A stretch of DNA of 6,211 nt from Anaerolineae bacterium (GTDB lineage Bacteria > Chloroflexota > Anaerolineae > UBA1429). The DNA lies in contig JAFGLK010000355.1 in the NCBI GenBank assembly GCA_016928125.1, forward strand, positions 1 through 6,211, written 5' to 3'. Shown here one piece after another: positions 1-5,705 of this stretch. The notes under the pieces were generated by a model that saw nothing but the letters and a program-made list of their open reading frames with translations, searched no databases and was not told where the DNA came from. Made by a program: the position numbers and the translations under genes. Each line of letters begins with the position of its first letter. Positions within the stretch are counted from its first letter, which is position 1.

Positions 1-203
1 CGGGGGCTGAGGCTGAAGGCCTTGAAGAAGTTGGCCACGCGGTAGACCTCGATGGGCGCGACGTCCAGCCGCTCGGCCACCAGGCGCAAATCCTCCTCGG
101 GCAGGTAGTTGTAGGCCGCCTGCATGTCCTGCAGCACCTCGATGAGTTGATCCTGGCGCCCATCGCGGCCCTCGAGCAGCGCTTCGAGCGTGATGCCTTC
201 CAT
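1..203 (-). CDS. NuoE-like thioredoxin-fold [2Fe-2S] subunit, N-terminal part (runs off left edge)
   Basis: Reading leftward from an ATG at 203 gives 67 codons with no stop before the window edge. The N-terminus is MEGITLEALLEG, followed by a helical stretch (LIEVLQDMQAAYNYLPEEDL) and VAERLDVAPIEVYRVANFF. This is the pattern of the helical N-terminal part of the NuoE / 24-kDa subunit family: an 'xLP' turn, then a helix leading to Y.V..F(Y/F)..F. Family members are about 155-165 aa; the four Cys ligands of the [2Fe-2S] cluster lie in the C-terminal half, which is outside the window. Such subunits serve in complex I, NAD-dependent formate dehydrogenase or electron-bifurcating hydrogenase (HndA/HydC), passing electrons with an FMN-binding partner. 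Which complex is meant cannot be told here. The start is supported by AGGAGG at 210-215 on the minus strand, 6 nt before the ATG, and by a promoter and dyads upstream. Confidence 0.85.
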   Translation of the reverse strand, partial: MEGITLEALLEGRDGRQDQLIEVLQDMQAAYNYLPEEDLRLVAERLDVAPIEVYRVANFFKAFSLSP

Positions 204-248
204 AGCGCGCCTCCTGTGTTTGGCGTGATGACGTGCGAGCCGGTGCCC

Positions 249-266
249 ATCCTCAACATGGGGGAT
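249..266. promoter_or_regulatory. Operator-like dyad A
   Basis: The sequence ATCCTCA-ACAT-GGGGGAT is an 18-bp imperfect inverted repeat of the same design as dyads B and C (7-bp arms, 4-bp centre). It differs from the best copy, dyad B, at two arm positions. It lies directly downstream of the predicted minus-strand -10 box (267-272) and covers the expected start point of the NuoE-like transcript, a position typical of a repressor site. The binding protein is unknown. Confidence 0.5.
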
Positions 267-294
267 ATCCTACACAAACAAGCGGTTCGTGCAA
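267..294 (-). promoter_or_regulatory. Predicted promoter of the NuoE-like gene
   Basis: On the minus strand, TTGCAC (294-289) and TAGGAT (272-267) are separated by 16 nt. This is a moderate sigma70-like match (3/6 and 4/6). Transcription would start near 260, giving a 5' leader of about 57 nt before the ATG at 203. It is flanked on each side by a copy of the same dyad (A and B), which supports a regulated promoter here. Confidence 0.45.
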
Positions 295-301
295 GTGAGG
301 T

Positions 302-319
302 ATCCTCCTAATGGAGGAT
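302..319. promoter_or_regulatory. Operator-like dyad B (best copy)
   Basis: The sequence ATCCTCC-TAAT-GGAGGAT is a perfect 7-bp inverted repeat with a 4-bp AT-rich centre; the pairing extends one more base on each side (301-320). It sits 7 bp upstream of the predicted -35 box of the minus promoter. The AT-rich centre and the recurrence of the same architecture 53 bp to the left and 54 bp to the right point to a dimeric regulator site rather than a transcribed hairpin. Confidence 0.6.
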
Positions 320-355
320 ATCATCGACGAGGCGCGCCTGCGCTCAAGTGTCGGC

Positions 356-373
356 ATCCTCCATCCGTAGGAT
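356..373. promoter_or_regulatory. Operator-like dyad C
   Basis: The sequence ATCCTCC-ATCC-GTAGGAT has the same 7-4-7 layout as dyads A and B, with one mismatch between its arms. A second register, GCATCCT/AGGATGC (354-360 and 369-375), is a perfect 7-bp repeat. It lies about 45 bp upstream of the -35 box of the plus promoter at 418, so it could serve either divergent unit. Confidence 0.5.
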
Positions 374-417
374 GCATGATCGCATCTGCCCTGCCCGCGA
401 GGGCCTGCGTTCGATCC

Positions 418-446
418 TTGCTACACCCTTGCGCAGCGGTTATACT
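418..446 (+). promoter_or_regulatory. Predicted promoter of the 206-aa protein gene
   Basis: TTGCTA (418-423) and TATACT (441-446) are separated by 17 nt, matching the sigma70 consensus at 4/6 and 5/6. Transcription would start near 453 and give a leader of about 147 nt before the ATG at 600. The -10 and its flank (TATACTGG) are repeated in the promoter at 1993-2021. Confidence 0.55.
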
Positions 447-452
447 GGCGAC

Positions 453-599
453 GGCGGACCGAGGAGGGAGGTGAGGCAAGCCAACGCAGCGCCGCCGGGG
501 GTGCCCCGGCTCGTCGCGGGGTTCATTTTCCACAGGGACAGGTCGGTGGTTGGCTCCGCAGGAGCCGACAGACAATCAGAGGGAATAGAGGAGGGTGAG
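453..599 (+). other. Structured 5' leader with two perfect triloop hairpins
   Basis: Between the predicted transcription start and the ATG at 600 are two strong hairpins: GCCGGGG-GTG-CCCCGGC (494-510) and GTTGGCTCC-GCA-GGAGCCGAC (549-569, one G-U pair). The CTCC in the second hairpin could also pair with the GGAG of the ribosome binding site (AGGAGG at 589-594). No known riboswitch consensus was recognised. I saw no gene in 204-599; upstream in-frame codons before 600 lack a ribosome binding site and overlap the promoter. Confidence 0.35.
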
Positions 600-1220
600 A
601 TGTACGTCCAGCATTTCGTGAATTACCCCAAGCCAGGCCGTTGGTCGCAGAATCTCGAGCTCGCCAAGACATCCCCGCCCATGAACGTAGCCGGCTACAC
701 ATGGCGTGTTATGACGCCGCGCTACGGCCATGGCTTTGTCCGCAAGATAGTTGCCGACCAGACCTACGAGAGCTTTGACGAGCGCGAGCGGGGCTTTTCG
801 GATTGGTGGCAGACGATAGAGGATTCCGGCTGGTGGCAGGCCTTTGGGGAGGCTGTGGCGGAATGGTCGGAGGATCTGTTCTGGGTCCTTCGCGATGTGG
901 CTCTGAAGGGAGACCCGGGCCCGTGGCTCATGCGCCTAGAAGTGCGCATCAAGGCGGGGGCGATGGATCGGGCCATAGCTCTTGTGAAGGAGCGACCCCT
1001 GCCAGAGCTACCGGGGCTCACGTTTCGCGCCCTGCTGCCCCTCTCAGGGCCCGACGCTCACAACTACCTGGTGGAGGAGTGGGGCTTTGGCAGCCTGGAT
1101 GCCTACTATAGCGCAACCATGGCGTTTGCGGAGAGCGAGGCGGGCAAGGCCTGGCTGGCCCGATGGACGGAGGTGGCGGGAGGCGGCTCCTTGCACGAGC
1201 TCTACCAGATCCGCAGCTAG
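600..1220 (+). CDS. Hypothetical 206-aa protein, probable tandem alpha/beta-barrel (ABM/NIPSNAP-like) repeat
   Basis: The ATG at 600 has AGGAGG at 589-594, 5 nt away, and follows a predicted promoter and leader, so the open frame upstream of it is not used. The protein is soluble, with no signal peptide or membrane segment and no cysteine. It looks like two related halves of about 95-100 residues (roughly 3-100 and 111-206). Each starts with a beta-like strand and a helix, has a hydrophobic middle strand, and ends in a Tyr/Trp-rich helix, then a Trp-containing 'F.E..A..W' segment and a short final strand (WVLRDV and LYQIRS). This is the pattern of dimeric alpha/beta-barrel proteins such as NIPSNAP-like or EthD-like families, where a duplication makes one chain act as the dimer. 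This fold call is inference from pattern alone. No catalytic residues or substrate can be named. It is transcribed away from the NuoE-like gene, across a control region with shared dyads. Confidence 0.75.
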   Translation: MYVQHFVNYPKPGRWSQNLELAKTSPPMNVAGYTWRVMTPRYGHGFVRKIVADQTYESFDERERGFSDWWQTIEDSGWWQAFGEAVAEWSEDLFWVLRDVALKGDPGPWLMRLEVRIKAGAMDRAIALVKERPLPELPGLTFRALLPLSGPDAHNYLVEEWGFGSLDAYYSATMAFAESEAGKAWLARWTEVAGGGSLHELYQIRS

Positions 1221-1386
1221 CGATGGGGCGCCGTCTGCGCCCGGGCAAGGCGCACGGCGTGCGGCCGGGCACACGGTCTGCGGGCGTGGTGGGACATCGC
1301 CCCCTGGCCCTGACGCCGGCTGCGGCCTGGACGGCGCTCGGCGTGACGGGCGCGGCTCGTCCGCCCCGTGACAGGTAGGGAACCGC

Positions 1387-1899
1387 ATGAACACGCGAAC
1401 CTATGAGTCGTATCCGCTGTGGATCGTGCTCCTCTCCGTCGCCCACACGCTGGCCGTCGAGGTGATCGGGGCGGTCATCCTCAGCCGCCTCCACGTCTGG
1501 CTGGCGGTGGCCTATCTGCTCTACTGCGGCTGGATGGAGGTGCGGACGCTGACCCATTGCAGGGACTGCGCCTACTATGGCAAGCGCTGCGCCTTCGGCC
1601 GGGGCCTGCTCTGCGCCACGCTCCTTCCGCCCGGCGATCCGGCCCGATTCGCGGCGGGCTCCTTCTCCTGGCGCGACATGCTGCCTGATCTGGGCGTTAT
1701 GCTGCTGCCCCTGCTGGGTGGGATCGTGGCCCTGATCCTCGACTTTCGGGTCTGGGTGCTGGCTCTGATGCTTTTGCTCGTGCTGCTGGCGACGCTGGGC
1801 AACAGTGTGGTGCGCGGCTCGTTGGCCTGCGCCCATTGCCAGCAGCGCGAGGTAGGCTGCCCCGCGCTGGCGCTCTTTGAGCCCAACCACTCGACATAG
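1387..1899 (+). CDS. Small membrane protein with paired C-x2-C-x6-C motifs (unknown function)
   Basis: The 170-aa product has about four hydrophobic segments (near 10-32, 36-50, 101-118 and 120-140). Between the second and third lies C58-x2-C61-x6-C68, with C76 close by. After the fourth lies C148-x2-C151-x6-C158, the same spacing. With four spans, both Cys motifs and both termini fall on the same membrane face. This suggests a membrane-anchored metal or Fe-S site, which is inference. The tail 'RGSLAC..CQQRE.GCPA' and the 'C..YGKRCAFG' motif feel like a conserved hypothetical family I have met in anaerobe genomes, but I cannot name it. The start has a modest GGTAGGG at 1375-1381, 5 nt before the ATG. 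A 166-bp gap separates it from the upstream gene, with no obvious promoter or terminator, so co-transcription is possible. A terminator-like hairpin follows 4 nt after the stop. Confidence 0.85.
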   Translation: MNTRTYESYPLWIVLLSVAHTLAVEVIGAVILSRLHVWLAVAYLLYCGWMEVRTLTHCRDCAYYGKRCAFGRGLLCATLLPPGDPARFAAGSFSWRDMLPDLGVMLLPLLGGIVALILDFRVWVLALMLLLVLLATLGNSVVRGSLACAHCQQREVGCPALALFEPNHST

Positions 1900-1903
1900 G
1901 CGT

Positions 1904-1926
1904 GCAGTCGCGTTGGCTGCTCTTTT
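1904..1926 (+). terminator. Probable intrinsic terminator
   Basis: The stem GCAGTC/GGCTGC (6 bp with one G-U pair; 1904-1909 and 1915-1920) closes a 5-nt loop and is followed directly by TCTTTT (1921-1926). It starts 4 nt after the stop codon of the Cys-rich membrane protein gene. The stem is short, so termination may be incomplete. Confidence 0.5.
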
Positions 1927-1992
1927 CGGCAAACTCGCCCTCTGAGATGCCAAGATTTTAGTGCGCTTTTGAAGAAATGGCATCGAAACCAC

Positions 1993-2021
1993 TTGAATCT
2001 CGTGGCCTACCCGTGTATACT
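1993..2021 (+). promoter_or_regulatory. Predicted promoter of the HD-GYP gene
   Basis: TTGAAT (1993-1998) and TATACT (2016-2021) are separated by 17 nt, matching the sigma70 consensus at 4/6 and 5/6. It lies in an AT-richer stretch between the terminator at 1926 and the long leader. Transcription would start near 2028, about 350 nt before the chosen GTG start. Confidence 0.55.
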
Positions 2022-2027
2022 GGAGGC

Positions 2028-2377
2028 GAACTTTCGTTCGCTCGCAGGGCATATCTGCCCACATTTGCGCGTTCCATTGTGTCTTGTGCCGCTTGATGCG
2101 ACGGACGGCTGTGTTGGGGGGTGGGTGGGATCAGTTTCAGAGTGGCATCGCTGGCTTTTACGGCTTGGCCAATGAGGCCGGGGAGTTTCGTAGGACACTC
2201 GCGGGAACTCGCCGGTCGCCTAGAGGGGTGTTGGCGCGAGTCCGATCGTCATTCGGCCTCTGGGCGCCACGTCTGGCGCGGCTTGAGGCCTGCGCCGACG
2301 GTGCACGCTCGCTCTGTGTCGTGTGCTCGTTGGCTTGGTTGCCCCTCCAGACTCCGAATAGACTGGAGGCCGAGGCT
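2028..2377 (+). other. Long 5' leader of the HD-GYP gene
   Basis: About 350 nt lie between the predicted transcription start and the GTG at 2378. The frame of the gene stays open back to about 2084, but that part has no ribosome binding site, an irregular codon pattern and no domain resemblance, so I read it as untranslated. Visible structure includes a bulged hairpin at 2271-2299 (GTC and GGCGC paired with GCGCC and GAC) and the ribosome-site hairpin at 2344-2369. The landmarks of the c-di-GMP-I (GEMM) riboswitch were looked for and not found. No known leader RNA was recognised. Confidence 0.35.
2344..2369 (+). promoter_or_regulatory. Hairpin masking the ribosome binding site of the HD-GYP gene
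   Basis: CCTCCAG (2344-2350) pairs perfectly with CTGGAGG (2363-2369) around a 12-nt loop. The right arm contains the TGGAGG Shine-Dalgarno site, 8 nt before the GTG start at 2378. Folding would hide the ribosome binding site, so translation may be controlled through this stem. What would open it is unknown. Confidence 0.5.
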
Positions 2378-4399
2378 GTGATCGCCCAAGGATACAGACC
2401 CTTCCCTCTCCGGCATATCTTGCTCGCAGTAGCCCTCGTCATCGGGGTCGCCTTGACGCGCCTTCACAGCTATGTGTTTTTCCATAGCCTGTCCGAGCTA
2501 TTTAGTATTGTTATCGCTCTGTGCGTTTTTGTGGTGGCCTGGAATGCGCGTCACCTGTGTGGGCAACCCTATCTTCTTCATTTGGGCATCGCCAGCTTTT
2601 TCGTGGCGGGCGTGGACACGCTGCATATGCTCGCCTACAAGGGCATGGGCGTGTTCCCCGAGCATGGCGCCGACCTGGCGACGCAGCTCTGGATCGCCGC
2701 CCGCTCTGTCCAGGCCAGCGCCCTCCTGGCCGCGCCCCTCCTGGCGCACCTTCCACAGCGCCCGGCCTTGATCTTGGGTGCGTATGGCCTGGCCACGGGT
2801 CTGGCGCTGTGCGCTATCTTTTGGTGGCGCGTGTGTCCCGCCTGCTATGTCGAGGGCCTCGGCCTGACCCCCTTTAAGAAGATCAGCGAGTATGTCATCT
2901 GTGCGCTGCTGCTGGCCTCACTGCTCGTGCTCGCCTCGCGGCGGGTTCTGCTGGACCGACAAGCGACCCCTGCTCTGGCGGTCTCAACGCTATTGCTGAT
3001 CGGCGCAGAGGTGGCCTTGACCCTCTATGTGGGCGTGTATGATCTGGCCAATACTGCTGGCCATCTCCTCAAGATCGGCTCGTTCTATGCTCTGTACCGT
3101 GCGGTGGTGGCGACCAGCCTGATGGATCCCTATCGGGTGCTGTTTCGGGAGCTCAAGGCCAGCGAGGCCGCGCTAAAGGCGGTCCAGGCCACACTCGAGC
3201 AAAGGGTCGCAGAGCGGACCGAAGCGCTCGCTCAGGCCAACAACCTGCTGCAGCGCGAGATCACGCAGCGTCGCCAGGCTCAGGCATCCGTCGAGACGCA
3301 GCTCTCGCGGCTCTCGGGCCTGCGGGCTATCGATGCAGCTATTGCGGGCAGCTTTGATTTGGATTGGGTCCTGAAGGTGATCCTGGAGCAGGTCACGGGC
3401 CAGTTGGGGGTGGATGCGGCCTGTATCCACCTGGTGCAGCGCGCCAGTGGGCGGCTCGAGTATGCAGCCGGGCAGGGCTTCCGCTGGACTGAGGTCGAGT
3501 CATTGCGGTCGGCGCCGGCCCTGCCCGAGCAGGGGAGCGCAGAGCTCGCCAAGCGCCCGATCCGTCTGATCGAGCCAGAAGAGAGCCTGGCCTCGTTCCC
3601 GTTGGCCGCCTTGGGCGGCGAGCCCTTTCGCTTCTACTACGGGTTGCCCTTGGTCGCCCGGGACGCGGTGATCGGTTGGCTGGGCCTCTATCATCGCACG
3701 GATCTGCAGCCCGATGACGCTTGGCTGGCCTACGCCGAATCGCTCGCCGGGCAGGCGGCCATAGCCATCGACAGCGCCGCCCTGTACGACGATGTGCAAC
3801 GTAGTCGTGTGGAGTTGGCTGAGGCCTATGATGCCACCCTCGAGGGCTGGGCCTTGGCCCTGGACATGCGCGATCGAGAGACCGACGGCCACTCGCAGCG
3901 GGTGGCGGCGCTTGCCGTGCGTCTCGCGCAGGCCATGGGGCTGGAGGGAGCGGAGCTGGTGCAGATCCGCCGTGGCGCGCTGCTGCATGACATTGGCAAG
4001 CTGGCGGTCGCCGACGCGATCCTGCACAAGCCGGGCCCGCTCACGCCCGACGAGCAGACCGCCATGCGCCAACACCCGACCCATGCCCGCGATATGTTGT
4101 GGCGGATCTCGTATCTGCAGCCTGCGCTGGACATACCTTACTGCCACCACGAGCGATGGGATGGTTCCGGCTACCCTCGTGGCCTGCGCGGCGAGCAGAT
4201 CCCGCTGGCGGCGCGCATCTTTGGCGTGGTAGACGCGTGGGATGCGCTCTGCTCCGATCGACCCTATCACCGGGCCTGGCCCCCGGAGCGCGCGCTGGCC
4301 TACCTGCAGGAGCAAGCTGGGCGCCAATACGATCCGGCGGTGGTGGCGGCCTTTGTGCACCTGCATCGCAACGGCAAGGACGGCGACGAGTCCGCCTGA
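2378..4399 (+). CDS. MASE3-GAF-HD-GYP membrane sensor, cyclic di-GMP phosphodiesterase type
   Basis: From the GTG at 2378 the protein is 673 aa. Residues about 10-245 form a polytopic membrane domain that reads as MASE3, with the characteristic 'HSLSELFSIVIALCVFVVAW' and 'F.AGVDTLHMLAYKGMGVF' stretches. A coiled-coil linker follows (about 255-310; ERTEALAQ), then a GAF domain (about 311-470), then HD-GYP (about 484-668). The HD-GYP metal site looks complete: E501, H505, H537-D538 (in HDIGK), H566, H590-H591 and D619, with the GYP motif as DGSGYP (595-600). Known members hydrolyse c-di-GMP to pGpG or GMP. The membrane and GAF parts presumably sense a signal, but the ligand is unknown. I chose GTG 2378 because TGGAGG lies 8 nt upstream and the membrane domain begins soon after; the frame upstream lacks a ribosome site. 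It appears to be a single-gene unit with its own promoter. Confidence 0.92.
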   Translation: MIAQGYRPFPLRHILLAVALVIGVALTRLHSYVFFHSLSELFSIVIALCVFVVAWNARHLCGQPYLLHLGIASFFVAGVDTLHMLAYKGMGVFPEHGADLATQLWIAARSVQASALLAAPLLAHLPQRPALILGAYGLATGLALCAIFWWRVCPACYVEGLGLTPFKKISEYVICALLLASLLVLASRRVLLDRQATPALAVSTLLLIGAEVALTLYVGVYDLANTAGHLLKIGSFYALYRAVVATSLMDPYRVLFRELKASEAALKAVQATLEQRVAERTEALAQANNLLQREITQRRQAQASVETQLSRLSGLRAIDAAIAGSFDLDWVLKVILEQVTGQLGVDAACIHLVQRASGRLEYAAGQGFRWTEVESLRSAPALPEQGSAELAKRPIRLIEPEESLASFPLAALGGEPFRFYYGLPLVARDAVIGWLGLYHRTDLQPDDAWLAYAESLAGQAAIAIDSAALYDDVQRSRVELAEAYDATLEGWALALDMRDRETDGHSQRVAALAVRLAQAMGLEGAELVQIRRGALLHDIGKLAVADAILHKPGPLTPDEQTAMRQHPTHARDMLWRISYLQPALDIPYCHHERWDGSGYPRGLRGEQIPLAARIFGVVDAWDALCSDRPYHRAWPPERALAYLQEQAGRQYDPAVVAAFVHLHRNGKDGDESA

Positions 4400-4460
4400 C
4401 CGGCCATCTCGAGGTGCCTGACCAGAGACCCTGACGAGCATCACGTCCCATAGATATCCC

Positions 4461-4486
4461 CTGCGTCTTTGTGCCTCTGTGGTGAG
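4461..4486. repeat. Low-complexity repeat-like segment (CACAGAGGCACAAAGACGCAG type)
   Basis: Read on the minus strand, this segment is a run of CACAGAG/CACAAAG-like units (ACCACAGAGGCACAAAGACG). From memory, near-identical strings recur in intergenic DNA of several phyla, including Chloroflexota and Planctomycetota. Only one copy is present in this window, so calling it a dispersed repeat rests on recollection. Confidence 0.35.
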
Positions 4487-4488
4487 CG

Positions 4489-4677
4489 ATGCCCGCAACG
4501 TCTCGTCTCGATGGGCGTAGGGTAGATGAGCTGGGCGCGCCGCACGAGACCACGATCTGCCGGCAAAGGGCCCGGCGCATCCCCGTGGGCCGGCCGCCGG
4601 TCGCCTACCTGGGCGCGATGGCCTCCCTCTACGAGGCGCTGGCGCCCCATCTGGAGAAGGAGCAGCCATCATCATGA
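4489..4677 (+). CDS. Possible small ORF or gene remnant, 62 aa
   Basis: The frame runs from ATG 4489 to a TGA at 4675-4677 that overlaps the ATG of the nitroreductase gene as ATGA, an arrangement typical of translational coupling. GGTGAG (4481-4486) could serve as a weak ribosome site. The first half is Arg-rich and not convincing. From about residue 32 the codons have a strong G/C third-position bias and the peptide (PPVAYLGAMASLYEALAPHL) looks like a real amphipathic helical C-terminus. It resembles no family I know. It may be a small coupled protein, the 3' end of a gene disrupted near the repeat-like segment at 4461-4486, or chance. Confidence 0.3.
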   Translation: MPATSRLDGRRVDELGAPHETTICRQRARRIPVGRPPVAYLGAMASLYEALAPHLEKEQPSS

Positions 4678-5519
4678 TCGTCCACGATGCCGCTGTCTGC
4701 ACTCTTTGCGGCCTGTGCGCCGAGATCTGTCACGAGGGCTGCCTGTCGGTGGAGGGCGGCCGCTGGCGGATCGAGCGCTCCCTCTGTAGCACCTGCGCAC
4801 AATGCATTGCCATCTGCCCGCAGCGTGCGCTCTCGTGGGACGGCGTGCCGCCTGAGCCGTTTGCCTCCGACCGGCTGCCAACGCCTGAGGCGCTGGACGA
4901 GCTGCTGAAGCAGCGCCGCACCATGCGGTTTTTCGCAGGGCGCCCGCTCGAACGCGCCCTGGTGGAGGAGATCGTTTCCTACGGTGTGCACGCTCCCACC
5001 AACCACTATGGCTTGCGCGCCATCGTCACCGACGACCCCGCCGTGATGGCGGAGCTGGAGGAGGAGGTGTTGCGCTTCGTGCGGCGCATCTATGGCCTGA
5101 TCTTCCGGCCCAAGCCGATCGTCTGGTTGCTGCGCCGGCTCAAGGGGATCCTGCCGCTCATTCCTGACGACAAGGACAAGGTCAAGATGGAGCACACGCT
5201 GGCGGTAGGTGGCGACGTCGTCAAGCCCGCCGCCACGGTCTTCCTGGTGGGCGACCGACGCGTGGCGCTCGGCTTGGAGAGCGCCAGCTATGCCCTGTAT
5301 AATATGATCCTATATGCACAGGCGCACGGCATCGGCAGCCGCCTGCGCGGCACAGGGGGCATTGTGCTCGACAAGAGCCGGGTCGCAAGGCGGCGCTTGG
5401 GCTTGGGGCGCCACGAGCGCATTTTCGGAGAACTCGAGCTGGGCTACCCGGCCGTGCGTTTCCGCAACAAGGTGCGGGGCAAGGCGCTGCCGGTGACCTG
5501 GGTGCGCGAGGAGAGGTGA
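4674..5519 (+). CDS. Ferredoxin-nitroreductase fusion (2[4Fe-4S] + FMN nitroreductase)
   Basis: The 281-aa protein begins with a bacterial ferredoxin-type domain with two [4Fe-4S] sets: C9-x2-C12-x2-C15-x3-C19 and C38-x2-C41-x2-C44-x3-C48-P. The first set ends in C-H rather than the usual C-P, and there is an extra Cys at 23. Residues about 72-281 are a nitroreductase-family domain: RRTMRFF (81-87) matches the FMN-phosphate-contacting R-R-(S/T)-x-R motif, APTNHYG (107-113) the usual AP(S/T)N segment, and LELGYPAVRF the typical C-terminal 'ALGYP' signature. A basic-hydrophobic helical insert at about 135-165 may touch the membrane. Members transfer electrons from the Fe-S domain to FMN and reduce unknown substrates; these anaerobe-type fusions are poorly characterised. 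ATG 4674 overlaps the stop of the small ORF; GAAGGAG (4656-4662) lies 11 nt upstream. TGA is followed directly by TAG. Confidence 0.9.
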   Translation: MIVHDAAVCTLCGLCAEICHEGCLSVEGGRWRIERSLCSTCAQCIAICPQRALSWDGVPPEPFASDRLPTPEALDELLKQRRTMRFFAGRPLERALVEEIVSYGVHAPTNHYGLRAIVTDDPAVMAELEEEVLRFVRRIYGLIFRPKPIVWLLRRLKGILPLIPDDKDKVKMEHTLAVGGDVVKPAATVFLVGDRRVALGLESASYALYNMILYAQAHGIGSRLRGTGGIVLDKSRVARRRLGLGRHERIFGELELGYPAVRFRNKVRGKALPVTWVREER

Positions 5520-5611
5520 TAGAGCTTCGGTCTTGGCCGCAAGGGCGCCGACGCCTTGTTGACGGTCCACAAGGCACAGCGCCTCGCCGAGCTCGAGGAG
5601 GAACGCCACCG

Positions 5612-5658
5612 GTCTGCCCGTGCGGGCTCGACCTTTGCTTGAGTCGAGCAGGCCAGAC
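5612..5658. repeat. Inverted repeat (composite stem)
   Basis: GCTCGAC (5626-5632) and GTCGAGC (5643-5649) form a perfect 7-bp stem around a 10-nt loop. Outside it, GTCTG (5612-5616) pairs with CAGAC (5654-5658), and CC (5617-5618) can pair with GG (5651-5652). It may fold in RNA as the 3' end structure of the nitroreductase transcript, but it lacks a T-run. Confidence 0.45.
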
Positions 5659-5705
5659 GCAAGCGGCGGCGCAAGGCGGCTGTCTCGGCCAGGCGCAGGG
5701 CGCGG

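Noticed and set aside
400..425. tRNA-like GTTCGATCC T-loop motif
   Set aside because: The flanking bases do not form a T-arm stem, and no acceptor, D or anticodon arms fit around it.
348..599. N-terminal extension of the 206-aa protein to an upstream start
   Set aside because: It would overlap the predicted promoter at 418-446, has no ribosome site, and is Arg/Gly-rich junk. ATG 600 has a strong AGGAGG at the right distance.
1223..1378. 51-aa plus-strand ORF between the two small genes
   Set aside because: There is no ribosome site and the Arg/Ala/Gly-rich composition is typical of random GC-rich frames.
1018..2064. 348-aa minus-strand ORF
   Set aside because: It lies antisense to two better-supported plus genes and across a terminator and promoter. 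The composition is Arg/Pro/Gln-rich shadow sequence with no domain pattern.
1977..2096. 39-aa ORF starting ATGGCATCG, as a possible leader peptide
   Set aside because: It spans the predicted promoter of the HD-GYP gene and has only a weak GAAG upstream. The peptide shows no attenuator-like residue runs.
2084..2377. Upstream start for the HD-GYP protein, adding 98 residues
   Set aside because: There is no Shine-Dalgarno site near 2084 or 2096 and no membrane or domain pattern in the extension. GTG 2378 has TGGAGG 8 nt upstream, just before the membrane domain.
2028..2377. c-di-GMP (GEMM) or cobalamin riboswitch in the leader
   Set aside because: The expected conserved landmarks of these classes were not found by eye. 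Only generic hairpins are visible.
3500..4702. 400-aa minus-strand ORF
   Set aside because: It is antisense to the GAF and HD-GYP coding region, whose catalytic motifs are clear on the plus strand.
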